31,487 bases of DNA from contig NAOQ01000096.1 in the NCBI GenBank assembly GCA_002751075.1, positions 122,496 through 153,982 on the forward strand. Direction: 5' to 3'. Of this stretch, positions 1-10,912 are shown one piece after another. The notes under the pieces are model-generated. The model was not told the origin of the DNA, ran no database searches, and saw nothing but the letters and a program-made list of their open reading frames with translations. The position numbers and the translations under genes are program-made. Within the stretch, counting starts at the first letter, position 1. Every line of letters begins with the position of its first letter. This DNA is from Ichthyophonus hoferi. Its lineage: Eukaryota > Opisthokonta > Ichthyosporea > Ichthyophonida > Ichthyophonidae.

Positions 1-290
1 ACAATACAATACAATACATTACAATACAATACAATACAATACAATACCATGCAATATAATACAATACAATGCAATAAAATACAATACAATACAATATAAT
101 ATAATATCATACAATACAATTCAATTCAATATAATACAATAGAATGCAATACAATACAAGGCAATACAATATAATACAATACAATATAATATAATATAAT
201 ATAATATAATATAATATCATACAATATCATACAATAAAATACAATACAATACAATAAAATACAACATAACACAATACAACATATAATAAG
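1..290. repeat. (ACAAT)n / (AATAT)n pentanucleotide satellite
   Basis: Almost the whole stretch is built of 5-bp units, ACAAT drifting to ATAAT, ACAAC and AAAAT. The array runs off the left edge, so its full length is unknown. The reading frame open on the minus strand here is a by-product of the repeat and not a gene. Confidence 0.95.
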
Positions 291-2087
291 TCTTGAAAAT
301 AAAACAATAAAAACCAACCCCAATCAAATAAACAATAATACCTACGTATTATCTAGCTAAGCAATTTTTAAATGTGCAAATGAAAATTATAAATAGGGGT
401 TTTCACTGGACACAGTTAATAATTTAATCACTTACATTATTCTATGGGTCAAATATAAACAAACGTGTGAGTGAAAACACAAAAGTATTAGAAAGGAAGA
501 GGTGATATATACATATATATAAATGTGTATTACCATTGTGAGTTAGTGTATTGTTTAGTATTTCTACAACCATGTCGGAGTGGTAATATATTTTATGATG
601 TGTGGAAGTAGTGGTTAGGAGAGAGGAGTATATGGTATAGATAAAATATAGGTGTATGTTTTTAGATATATGTGTAAAGGCGTATAGTATAGGGTCATAG
701 GAGGATAGGGGGTTAGAGAGTATATATGTATATAGGTGTGTATATATATATTTTTAGGTATATATAAAGAGTTATAAGTGTATTTTTTAAGACTGCACTG
801 TATGGCCTACTGTATTGAAGCATGTTTTCTAAAGAACATAAGCAATGACAAACAACTACGAACAAGGCATCGTCCAATTCTTACCCAAATCATATCAACT
901 AGACCCCCCATGCCCATGCTGACTTTGTTTAGGAAGCCAATCCTCAGTTTACACTACCCTGCCCTACACAATTTCTAGATATATATTGTCATAATAGTAC
1001 GTGTCTAATAAAATTTCTAGGACGTTTATTTATTGCTGTATATTACTTAAAAGTTATAATATAAACGTAACGAATTGACAATATCTGATTCGTTTATAAC
1101 ACATCATATAGAGTTCGTTTTTAACCAATAATTATTTTGAATGATCTATCCTTTAACCAATTAGAGCTGGGATGGGTAGATAAAAATAAACGATAAAATA
1201 CAATAGATTTAATAATCAACTTATATAAAATCGCAAGTGTTAATTAATTAATAAGTTCACAGTTAATTGATTAATTAGCTAATTAAGTAATTCATTAACT
1301 AGCGTAGTCTTGAAACCCAAGTATATCTTAAACGGACATGGTCCTTAAATACCTACACTTGGGCTCCAATGTAGTTACTCTGCATTAGAGAACACTAAAG
1401 ACTGTTTCGTAAGCTGAACCTAGTTTGTTTTAAGTAATAATAAACACAAAATTGAATTCCAACATTTAACTTTTCCCTTCTTTATAGTTTGTAAGATAAT
1501 TATATGCTTTGGCCGTAACGTATATCACTTTTTCACATTTTAAAATATTGTTAACAAAGATTTAGTTAACAGTTTCTATTTCAACATTGGATATACTTTG
1601 GCTTATTTTAGTTTTTTTTAATCAATCTCTAAGCGTATATTATATTAAAAACCTATAAACCCTAGTTAGCATGGATTGATTTAAACAAAAAAGTGACTTT
1701 CTGACTTTCCTCCAGGCTTTGTGGGTTGGCTTTGAATCTGGCTTATCAACCAAGATAAAAAATATTCTTGTTTTGAAAGTTTGCATCACCGATTTACAGC
1801 TACATGTAACTGAGCAGACCATTTTATAATTATTTTTCCCATTCCCTATAACTTTAAAAACTGGAGATAAGAATTACTAAAAGAGATTTGATTCTCCTTG
1901 GACTCCTTTCACTACGGATTTGCTACAGCTCCTGATATTGCTATGAAAAGTGGACCTAGTTCAACTACAGCAGCTACTTAACAACCACATTATTATGGGG
2001 TGAGCCTAATTCCAGATGATGATGAAACAAGCTTTACAAATTGAGTTCATTAAAACAGACCATAAGAGGTATGCAGTTTAATTTGAG
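291..2087. other. Non-coding AT-rich stretch
   Basis: I see no exon-like segment with matching splice signals. It holds short TA-rich runs at about 505-530 and 715-760. A slightly less AT-rich patch at about 1680-1990 contains only short open frames with no recognisable protein. Confidence 0.5.
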
Positions 2088-2935
2088 TTCAGTCTCACTA
2101 TATCATATGTGCTTAGAATAGTATAAACTAACCACTCTATGATTGAGACAAGGTTTTCAGTTTTTTTACACGATCATCCGCCACCTGACGTGTTTTATTT
2201 TCAGGATAACGGCTTAAAATAAAGACAGGGCATATTACTCTATATTGCACCGTGTCTAATAGTGGCTTTGGTAAAAAGAGAATTGATTTATTTCGGAGTC
2301 TACGCACGTAATAAGTTTCATCTATAATAATTATTTATCAAAAGTGCAAAATATACCTGCATTTACAACGCAATAGAATGGATAGTCATAACTCGTAAAA
2401 TAATTGTTGGGAAGTTAATAATAACTCATTTGTTTATTATGTTAAAAAGAATATTCATTCAATTCAGATATTTCTTTATATAGCTATAATTATTTAATAT
2501 TATTGGCTATTACTATTTTATATTCGTCTAACCAAATAGCTAGTACAATCGAAACCTGCCAATCAGAACATATCTGAGGTTGGTAACTATTAATTTACCA
2601 ATACCAGATAAACAGATTAATTAATTAGTAAGATGATATAAATCAAACATTTATAAATTGATTAATAAACTGGCAAGCTATCCCTACTATACTATGTTTA
2701 CATAGCAAAACAGTTCCCTATTTGGAATAAAATCTGAAATATTGATTTGATTCTACAATCATTGTTGGAGCAGTAAAATGTAGTGTAAACATGCTCTCTC
2801 TTTAACTTATGCCGTTACTCTGATAATATCCCATGCCAAGTGGTGAACTGTAGGGCAAACAAAACCATAAGTCTCACCTCAACCACACTGGTTAATTTAT
2901 ACTATTATAAACACATGCGATGTAGTGAGACTGAA
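2088..2935. mobile_element. Element with 47-bp imperfect terminal inverted repeats (MITE-like)
   Basis: Positions 2088-2134 read TTCAGTCTCACTA followed by 34 more bases. The reverse complement of 2889-2935 matches over the full 47 bases with six mismatches, five of them transitions. Weaker gapped similarity continues inward by about 25 bases (to about 2160 on the left and 2860 on the right). The interior shows no transposase and no long open frame, so this looks like a non-autonomous DNA transposon or MITE. I could not identify a clean target-site duplication, so the exact ends and the superfamily are open. An inverted duplication of unknown origin is the alternative. Confidence 0.6.
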
Positions 2936-5490
2936 TTTGGATCAAATGATATATCTAATATCATATACAGGAATTATTTTCAATAAAAATCCTTACTATG
3001 TAGATATGATAGATAATTTAACTATTGTCGTTCCATGCTAGCTAAATAATACTTAAGATTGAGTAATACCAGATAGTACAAAAATAATATGTATCTTCTA
3101 TTATAACAAACAATTAATTAGTTAAAGAATTATTGTAACAAATTACGTATGTTCCAACAGTTATAACTAAATCAGCATCTTTTATTTTATTCCAATTCTC
3201 GGCTTTAAGTTTACAACTATACCCCAAATATATGTAGAATAGTAACTGCAGCATAAAATGAAATTAAAAAATTATAGCATAAATAATTTACAATACCGAG
3301 GACAAATCACTTGGTTATGAACAATAGAGAGTTGCCCCAATCCCAACAGGGTAGAGGAGAGATGGATGTGTATGTAGAAATATAAATAAAAGATAATTTA
3401 GATAAACTAAAACGGTTTATTACTTTGTTAAATACTTTGTTAGAAAACCGAGTCTTGATGATTAAAATAAAACGTTTTATATACATACTTGTTTCCTTTT
3501 TATTTAATGATTCATAAAGAAACAATTAACTAAAGCTCTGTCATAATATTGTGACTGATAGAAACTAGTATACTAGCAAAACTCGAAACGCTAGTGACAT
3601 TATAGGCAATATACATTCTAAATATGTTTATCTAGATAATTAAAGTACATAATATAACTCAGGGAGGCCTTCACTTGCTGTGAACCCTGACAAAAACAAA
3701 TACAGCAGACCTCTACTAGAGAGCAGAGCTGATCTAACACTGCCATTATTTAAAAGTAGAAAGTCATCAGAGGATATACTGACAATATTCACAAAGTTAT
3801 TAATCAGACCACTGATTCGATAGTATTACCATCATCCTAAAATGATCCCATTACTAAATTGCAACGCAATAAGTAATTGGTTAATAGACCTCACTTGAAG
3901 ATCTTGCATTATATTATACAATATATGCAACTGGGATAGGGCTTGGGTAATAGGAATAAAACGTTAATTTTTACCTTATTCTAACTATTGGTAATTGAAA
4001 TTAATATATTGGGGCAAGAAATTGTTAAATAGAATTACATATACAGCATAGGTGAAAAAGAAATATAATCTAAATCTATTGACTGCTTAATACTAGGTTA
4101 TTAATATCTTTTCTTTAATTAATTCTTTAACAGATAACCATAGTATATATATAGCATGCTATGTTTAAAAAGTATTGGATGGTTTTCTCAGTGACTGGGT
4201 CTTTCCTTTGTCTCTTTGACCTTTATTTAATTCCCTGCTTGCATTTTCGGCTGCCATTTATAATTAATGAGATAATAACTGCACAGACTGAAATCAACAG
4301 AAATATCATTGCAAATTATTTATGCTCTATGACAGTCGTTTGATTGGAGGTAATTATTAAGTTCAGCTCTCTCAAGAATAATTATTTCATCTATATTGGA
4401 CGGTAGCTCACAACTCCAATCCGAGAATCAAGATGAAATCTAAAGAACTTCACTTTCACTGTAAGAATCCATTTGCCAGCTCTGCCGCAGAGAACTTTCA
4501 TATTTAAAAGATACAGTAAATTATATATAGGTTCATGATCAATTAAACATTAATTAATTATGATTATAAGCATTTTGATCTATGTTGTATATATAACTAT
4601 ATCAGAAAGACCTTCATACTCCTAAGATATAGTCTATTGAACATAGTTTAATTAACAACTTAAAATTAAATAAGTATGATTATAATTATTTTGCCTTCCA
4701 CTATATATATATACAGCTATATACAATAGTACGTTAGTTTACACATAGTTTATCATTTATGTATTCGTCATTATTGACTTTGCTTTCACTTCTATATTTT
4801 TATTTTATTACGTTTTTGGTTCCTTGGCTCCAGTCTAAAACCTATTTGTTGTTCATTTGTTTTCTCCTGTAAATACAGTGATACTGGGTCCTACGTATAC
4901 ATGCAATGACTTGATTATAACTGAAGTAGTAAAGGAAATATTTATTTATGTTAAGTTGTGGCAGGAGGTAATTGAACGACTAGGAATATAGGAATATTTA
5001 GATTATACGTTATATATATATGCAAGTAAGCATACCTATCAATAAAAATAAACCGCCTCTTCTTATCTTTTTTAAAAACAAAGTCGTCGTCCAGACTCTT
5101 AGGGTTAGAATATCAATACAATATGATTAAGTAAACCCCAAAGCTAATTTTAAAAATCAATTTAGTCCTACCATTGTTTATGCTTATGTTTTAAGTAGGA
5201 AGATTGAAATAGTCTAGTCAAATGATCCCATACTTTCCAAGCACTCATTAATATGTTCGTTTAGCATTTGATTGCTAATGCCTTGGGGTAGGGTGGTCCC
5301 ACAGATGGGGCATTGTTGTATCTTAGTTCCTGTGTGTGTATATATAAATGCATTATATCAGAATATAATTGTTTATAGGTGTATTTAAGTACATATGTTG
5401 AAATGTGTATGCAAGCTAGTATAATAGTGACTGCATGCGTGTAAGAATACAAAGGCATATATAACTACATATAAACACAGAAATACATAC
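2936..5490. other. Non-coding region downstream of the minus-strand orphan gene
   Basis: This AT-rich stretch has no convincing coding exon. Two short minus-strand segments (3640-3686 and 4408-4468) have acceptor-like borders compatible with the phase in which the upstream gene leaves its third exon. A 30-codon open frame at 4166-4258 on the minus strand has ordinary codon use but no splice context. If one of these segments is the gene's last exon, much of this stretch is intron and the rest is 3' flank. Confidence 0.4.
3640..3686 (-). CDS. Candidate terminal exon of the minus-strand orphan gene (weak)
   Basis: On the minus strand a good acceptor (TGTATTTGTTTTTGTCAG) is followed by 47 bases. 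Joined to the third exon, which ends after the first base of a codon at 5491, these give G-F-T-A-S-E-G-L-P-E-L-Y-Y-V-L and a stop. This would close the protein at about 779 residues across a 1804-bp intron. A competing acceptor (ATTCTTACAG, followed by exon bases from about 4468) gives a different 20-odd-residue tail and a stop. Failing to splice at 5491 gives a third ending with a stop at 5465-5467. I cannot choose among them from sequence alone. Confidence 0.25.
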
Positions 5491-6934
5491 CTTTCAATAG
5501 ACCCTCCGATGTTAGCGTTGTCTGCTTAACCTTCTTAGCTGGCCTCCCATCACTACCCCCTCCGCCCCCTCCCACACCCATAGGCATACCAAAACATAGT
5601 GTGGACTGTCTATTTCCTATACTTCCAGGTCCTTTTCCTTTGTTAACATTACGATTCACATTAGTTTTAATACTCCCCCGTCCTCCTCCCTTCACACCTT
5701 CTTGCTTTTCATTGGCGTTATTAAATAAATTAGAGTCAAAAGGTGAATGTGTGCTTGTTGACTGACTAATACCATGTGATGGCTGTTTATATATTAGCTT
5801 AGATTGGATAGGTTGGCGCACAGGTTGGTTATTGTGGTCCCTTTTACCTACCTCTGTCCTTTCATTATCACTATCCGGATCTGAAAAGAGAGATGGTTCG
5901 GTGGGAACACATTCTTTTGCGTAGGGTGATGGCTTGGTATTATTTTTAATTCTAGTTATAAATTTTGATTGGTTAACAATTAAATCTCTTTTCATTAGTG
6001 TATCATTTTCCTGTTGGTTATTTAAAATTTTATAATCGTCCATTTGCTTCTCACGGTAAACATTTTGCTTAGCTTTTTCCAATTGATTTAATTGGTTCCC
6101 TTTGCACGGTAACATTGATTCGCTTTGTTCTAATTGGGTTTGTGTGTCAGGCCACTTGCTAGAGGTATTATTGGTTGCTTTTCTAACATGTGCATTGTAT
6201 ATTGAATCATTTTCATTGGATACCGCCTTGAGTGTGTGTTCACCTTGAGTACAATTGGTGGTATTGGGAGGTCCAATCCGATTATTTCGCAGCAAATCCA
6301 CAGTTGGCAATACATTCGTCTTTTTAGCTACTACTGTAGGTAGTTCTTTCCCATTCTTATTTACAACATCTTGAACAATCAGTAATTTAGACGTCACACT
6401 TGGCTTTTCAATCGGAACCCCTACTGGCGCAGTACTGACTACATCAGCTTCGCTTTCCATTCCTGATTCGGTATTGGCTGGTGGCAATCTATTATGCATT
6501 AAAGACGAATGATATTCCTGTTTTAAATTACTTATTGGATTAATAATAGAATCAGAAATTTTATTTCCAATTGCTGTAGATTTGTTATGTGCATGTAGAG
6601 GAGATTCCAATGAAACAATACTATCAGATAGCTGATATATGTTGTTTTCAGAGATACAGATCGCGTGATTAGGGGTAGAATGGACGTCAATGATTGGAGG
6701 AGCTAAGGATAGGGATGTGTCTTTACCTGGCGGGTTAGGAGATAATATAGGTGGTTGATATATACGATATATAGGCTGTGGAAGCGGGGTATAAGATATG
6801 GTCATTGATTGGTTCCATGGATTTGGCCATAGTAACGGATGACACTGACTCTCTAGACTCTTTGTTATTGGGTAATTCCAGTGTGTTGATGGACGATTGG
6901 TGGATATGATGCCGTTGTTAGGGTCTAGTGTGTC
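5491..6934 (-). CDS. Exon 3 of the minus-strand orphan gene
   Basis: This is the largest exon, 1444 bp. It is open from a TTAATTACAG acceptor to a GTATGT donor. It begins DTLDPNNGIIS, passes through a Trp/Pro-rich patch (HPLLWPNPWNQ) and a long polar region, and ends with a Gly run, a basic patch and the paired QxTL motifs. An open frame of 481 codons is far longer than chance would allow in this AT-rich background. Confidence 0.8.
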
Positions 6935-9349
6935 CTGTAATTAAGAGAAAGAATGATAAGCAACAGGAGAGAATACAAGTGAGCTAATATCAATGTTTGC
7001 AATAACCTCCACACAGAGTCCCATACTGTAACTATGCCACTCAGGCTTATATAATTAAATCTATGTATATTAATTATCCTATGCGTTCCCGTTAGATTAT
7101 GTTTAGCTAAATGATTTAACCAATTAATTAATATATAATAAGACTGTCAAGAATTCTATATATACACGCCTTTACCTCAAAAATCATTCAATAAAAGGAC
7201 ATAAGATAAAAATGAAACTGGGCAGATCAAATAGATTAATCTATATATGAGCCAATACCGTTCCAGGTCATGATATGATAAAGCTACATGATCGACATGC
7301 TATAGATAGAAATGTATAATCTTGTTAAAAACCGAGTTGACTATTTCATGAGGTTATACACATATATATACCTACATACATACACGCCTACCAACATACT
7401 TACGTACATGCATACAGATATGCATACATATATATATACAAATATATGAAACCCAATGTAATTTAAACCCTTACAATGTAGCCAGGTAGTGGCCTATATG
7501 GTAATGGAGGGGTGTTGATTGGTTGATACACTGTCTGCCATAGCCTATTAACTTCCCCCTCGTCCACATTAGGTAAGATAGTCAAGTGACTATCATCATT
7601 GTGATTGGATACCTGATGTGGTCTATTTGTAACTTCAGTTTTAATTTTGGTATCTAATAAATTGTGGTTGTCAGGTACAGTCTCCTTATTTTCATTGATA
7701 GCTGTTACTAAGAATGGCTCATCATATAGATGCACCTGATTGGATTGATCTGTTATCTTATAAGTGATTGGTGGGGTATCAGTTAATAGGGTTGCTATCT
7801 TCGTATTGTGATTGGAGGGGGCTCTGGTCGTTGATTGGGTAATAGTGTCTGTGGTTGTGTTCTTATTGGTCTGAACTGGAATATCCTTGATGTCTGTAGA
7901 GAATCTATGTATTGAATCAACCAATGGGGCTTGGTGTGGGTGGCTATCATAGTCATTGCCATAGTGATGATTCAATTCGGACTTGGGTTGAACCGGTTCG
8001 TCTGATGGAGATAGGGGAGATATTATTATTAATAGGAAGTATATAAAGGCAATATATAGGTATTAGAAAGATAGTGTGTGGTAGATAGTGATAAGTAGTA
8101 GTATAATGTACTGTATTATAATGTATTATGCTATCTTGTTTCATCCCATACACACCCTCAATGAAAATCTCCTTCCTTACTTTCTCTATTACTCTCTTAT
8201 CCTCCTACCACTATAATATGCACATCTTTCTGGTTTCAACTACAATACGGAATATATATATTTATAACTGTCAATTAAATACTAAGCCCTCCAATCATTG
8301 GCCCGTAACTAAGGATTTAAACTCATTAAGAATATTAATGAGTATAATTAAACTGCTAAAATGATAGAGGGGGAATAACTGCTTAAAAGATGTGAAAACC
8401 AGCTAGATTTAAATATAAAAAGAGTTAAATGTTAAAGACACCAGATGGGAATGAGAAAGAATAGAAATATATAAACTGTGGAAGAAAGGAAATACTGTAT
8501 GTGTAAGGTAAGAGAGTAAGAGGGGTAAAGTAATGATAGAGTGGCGAGGGGGAGAAGAAAAATTGAGAGAGGAAGAGAGAGAGAGAGAGAATGCCTATTT
8601 AATAATAGATACATAAATAGAATGTAAGTAGAGTCCCAAGGCAAGTGAAGATAAAAATTAAACGTGAAAATGAGATAATATGAGAAGGAATAAGCACTAA
8701 AAGAAAGGGGTCCGCTTAGTATCAGTATGGGCAAAAGAGAAAGGGAGATGAGAGAAATATATAATATAACATGGAAAAAAAGAAAAGAAAATGCTTATCA
8801 GAGGAAGGTAGATATACATTTTTATACAAATATATATGAATATTTGCGAATAGGGGTGTATTTTTTAAAAGGTATATATGCCTGGCTGCTTGTGTGTTTG
8901 TGCATATTTGTGTCATAGCATAAATGCCAGAGAAAGAAAGAAATAGAGAAGTAACGTAGATGAAAGTATAAAGCAAGAAAAGAATGTATAGCACTAGGGG
9001 GAGAAACATTGACTTCCTATTACTTACCTAACTTATTGTTAAGCCCAAAGGCCTCACGGCAGTCCTCATCAAACGAGTTATTCCCTACAAACTTATGTAT
9101 ATTGGGTTCATTAAAGTGTTCTGAAGATTTTGTTTTTTGAATACTCCCTTTCACCGTTGTATCTTCATTAGAGGGGGTCTCTTTATTATTTTTTCTAGGA
9201 AGATTTTCATTTTTTTCTGCGTTGACTACACTAGCATATATAGTTTCTAAAGAGGTTGTATGGGTGGACTGAGTAGAAACATGGGTTTTTTTGACACCGG
9301 TTGGGACCGTCTTGGGACCTTTCCGTAAAGATAGACGCAAACGCTTCAT
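5491..9349 (-). CDS. Unrecognised low-complexity, probably nuclear protein (three exons, 3' end unresolved)
   Basis: Three exons join in frame: 9349-9028, 8001-7475 and 6934-5491. Donors are GTAAGT, GTAAGG and GTATGT, and acceptors are CATCAG and ATTACAG. They encode 764 residues plus one base. The ATG at 9349 has an in-frame stop eight codons upstream (9371-9373). The N-terminus is basic (KRLRLSLRKGPK), which suggests nuclear localisation. Most of the chain is rich in Asn, Ser, Thr, Pro and Gln and looks disordered. An acidic-serine stretch (SDPDSDNE), a Gly-rich run and a basic patch (RPAKKVK) lie near the end. Two related motifs, RQSTL (about 725-729) and KQTTL (about 753-757), recall PCNA-binding or DNA-repair tail motifs, but neither has the aromatic pair of a canonical PIP box. 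No catalytic domain is visible and I do not recognise the family. The coding is well supported; the function is unknown. Confidence 0.75.
7475..8001 (-). CDS. Exon 2 of the minus-strand orphan gene
   Basis: This exon encodes residues 108-283. It is entered through CTCCATCAG with two bases completing an Asp codon, and it leaves at a whole codon (PLPGYI then GTAAGG). Asn, Thr, His and Pro are common and there is no recognisable domain. The word ATTGG/CCAAT recurs at least eight times in these 527 bases. Confidence 0.75.
8430..8790. repeat. Purine-rich (GA) tract in intron 1 of the minus-strand gene
   Basis: The plus strand is strongly purine-biased, with a pure GA run near 8574-8590. The transcribed sense strand of the overlapping minus-strand intron (8002-9027) is therefore pyrimidine-rich. 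The open frames on both strands here come from the skewed composition. Confidence 0.7.
9028..9349 (-). CDS. Exon 1 of the minus-strand orphan gene
   Basis: This exon encodes residues 1-107 plus the first base of codon 108. It opens with the ATG at 9349 and ends at a consensus GTAAGT donor. It is basic and Ser/Thr-rich, with a short acidic segment (SFDEDCREAFGL) just before the splice. Confidence 0.75.
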
Positions 9350-10232
9350 ATGGGTATACCGTTTAGCATACTATTACTATATAATACATAATTGCTAACA
9401 ATATACTATTACTGTGTGTACTATACTATGTAGTATACATATGGATATATCCTATATCTGCCGTATATGGCCTGGATTTCCGTTTCATAACAGAAAAGAT
9501 AGATACGTAAGCTTACATTATTACAATAGAATATATTATTTTGTTTTGATATAAACCACTTTATAATATAAAATATAATACCATATTAATTATATATGCT
9601 ACAATATATTACAATATAATGTAGTGTATGTAGTATATAGTATATCTATCTATCTCTGCAATGGTGATGAGGTGTAATAAAGTTATTCATTAAATGTGTT
9701 TAATCCACAATTTCAATGTTTATATTCAATTGTTGTAATGCATTTATATATATATTTATATACTTTTTCGACGAAAAATATAACTGTGTTTGATCTTATA
9801 ACTATAATAATTAAAATTCCCCCTAGAATACTCGGTTATTTCGAGTCTATTCTGTACTCTTTGTAAGTCCATATGTGGTTTTTTGGCGGCAAATATTAAA
9901 CTAATATATACCAGCCATTGGACAGCCCAGGGATAACAAGATTACATACACGAATGGAGTCCATTCAAATGGAAATATTAAATGTAATGTTTAATAATGA
10001 TAGGCGATTATAAATTATCTGGTTCACACGGCTCACAGGTAGTAAATAATCACACCGCTAAGATATTGATTTAAAACCTGCTTTTCATATATATATATTA
10101 TAATAGTATATTTTATATGCATAATATATATTATATACACATATAAATAAAGAATTAATACATACACTATATTTATAGTACATACACATAGAAAATACGT
10201 ATATTGTATATACCATACTACATACATAATAG

Positions 10233-10268
10233 TTGTGCACGCCTAGGTTAGTTTCCTATCGTGCACAA
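10233..10268. promoter_or_regulatory. Hairpin / spaced palindrome TTGTGCACG...CGTGCACAA
   Basis: Nine bases at 10233-10241 are perfectly inverted at 10260-10268. Inside the arms TAGG and CCTA can extend the stem after a small bulge. Each arm contains the palindrome GTGCAC. The element sits between two divergent genes and could be a protein-binding site or an RNA hairpin; the sequence alone does not say which. Confidence 0.45.
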
Positions 10269-10394
10269 TGCCTCTAACAAATTGTCAGCCAGTGTTTAGG
10301 TCAAAAATATCTTCACGTTTTTTATCAACTATTGCCACCAGGTATTATTGTTGAACATTGTAAAAAATATATATGCTATATATATTTATACGTG

Positions 10395-10500
10395 TATACT
10401 ATATTATACTATATTATACTATATTATAGTACCTTTCATATTATTATATTTTACTATAATATGCTATACTATATTATATTATATTATAATCTATTATTTA
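10395..10500. repeat. TATTATAC/TATAT simple repeat
   Basis: Degenerate 5- and 10-bp units of the CTATATTATA type. The two overlapping plus-strand open frames here encode only Tyr, Ile and Leu runs and are artefacts of the repeat. Confidence 0.8.
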
Positions 10501-10912
10501 TATCATATTATATTGGATTATATACAAACACAGACTGACATAATGAATTTGTTTCATGATCCTATATATAATCACATATATATTTATCATTTTAAGTGAT
10601 TACATATTTATAAAGTGATATTTTTTAAAAAGAACATTTTAATAATATAATTATATTTGTTTTTCTCGTTTTAGTCTCTTTATTGTATACTTCTAACACA
10701 AGTCACACCATATACATCAATTGTTTCCCTAAATTTACTTACTTATGTTTATGCAAATCTCTATATATTTGCAAGTATGTAGGTTTTAATACGTTAGTCT
10801 TGTGACATATAATCAGTCAGAAATCTCAAAATATAGCTACCCAACCATTTTAATATTTTAATATGATCTAATCTATCTTGGCATTTTAACCCTGAATCCC
10901 TACTCTACAGAA

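Larger units (their letters stand above)
9350..10912. promoter_or_regulatory. Divergent intergenic region between two head-to-head genes
   Basis: The minus-strand orphan gene starts at 9349 and the plus-strand ARM gene at 10913, so both promoters probably lie here. Any 5' untranslated exons would also be in this interval; an acceptor-like CTCTACAG sits just before the ATG at 10913. The stretch is AT-rich, with TA runs, a TATTATAC-type simple repeat at about 10395-10500 and a hairpin at 10233-10268. I see no distinct TATA box or initiator that stands out from the background. Confidence 0.4.

Noticed and set aside
126-323. Minus-strand open frame of 65 codons
   Set aside because: It is the translation of the ACAAT satellite: only Ile, Leu, Tyr, Cys and Val in a periodic pattern.
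4166-4258. 30-codon minus-strand frame starting MAAENASRELNKGQ
   Set aside because: Looks coding in composition, but there is a stop in frame just upstream, no usable acceptor, and it is too short to support alone.
5491-6934. Identity of the orphan protein as a FANCM- or ATAD5-type repair factor
   Set aside because: Only short QxTL motifs suggest it, the aromatic PIP residues are missing, and no helicase or ATPase exon is found to the left.
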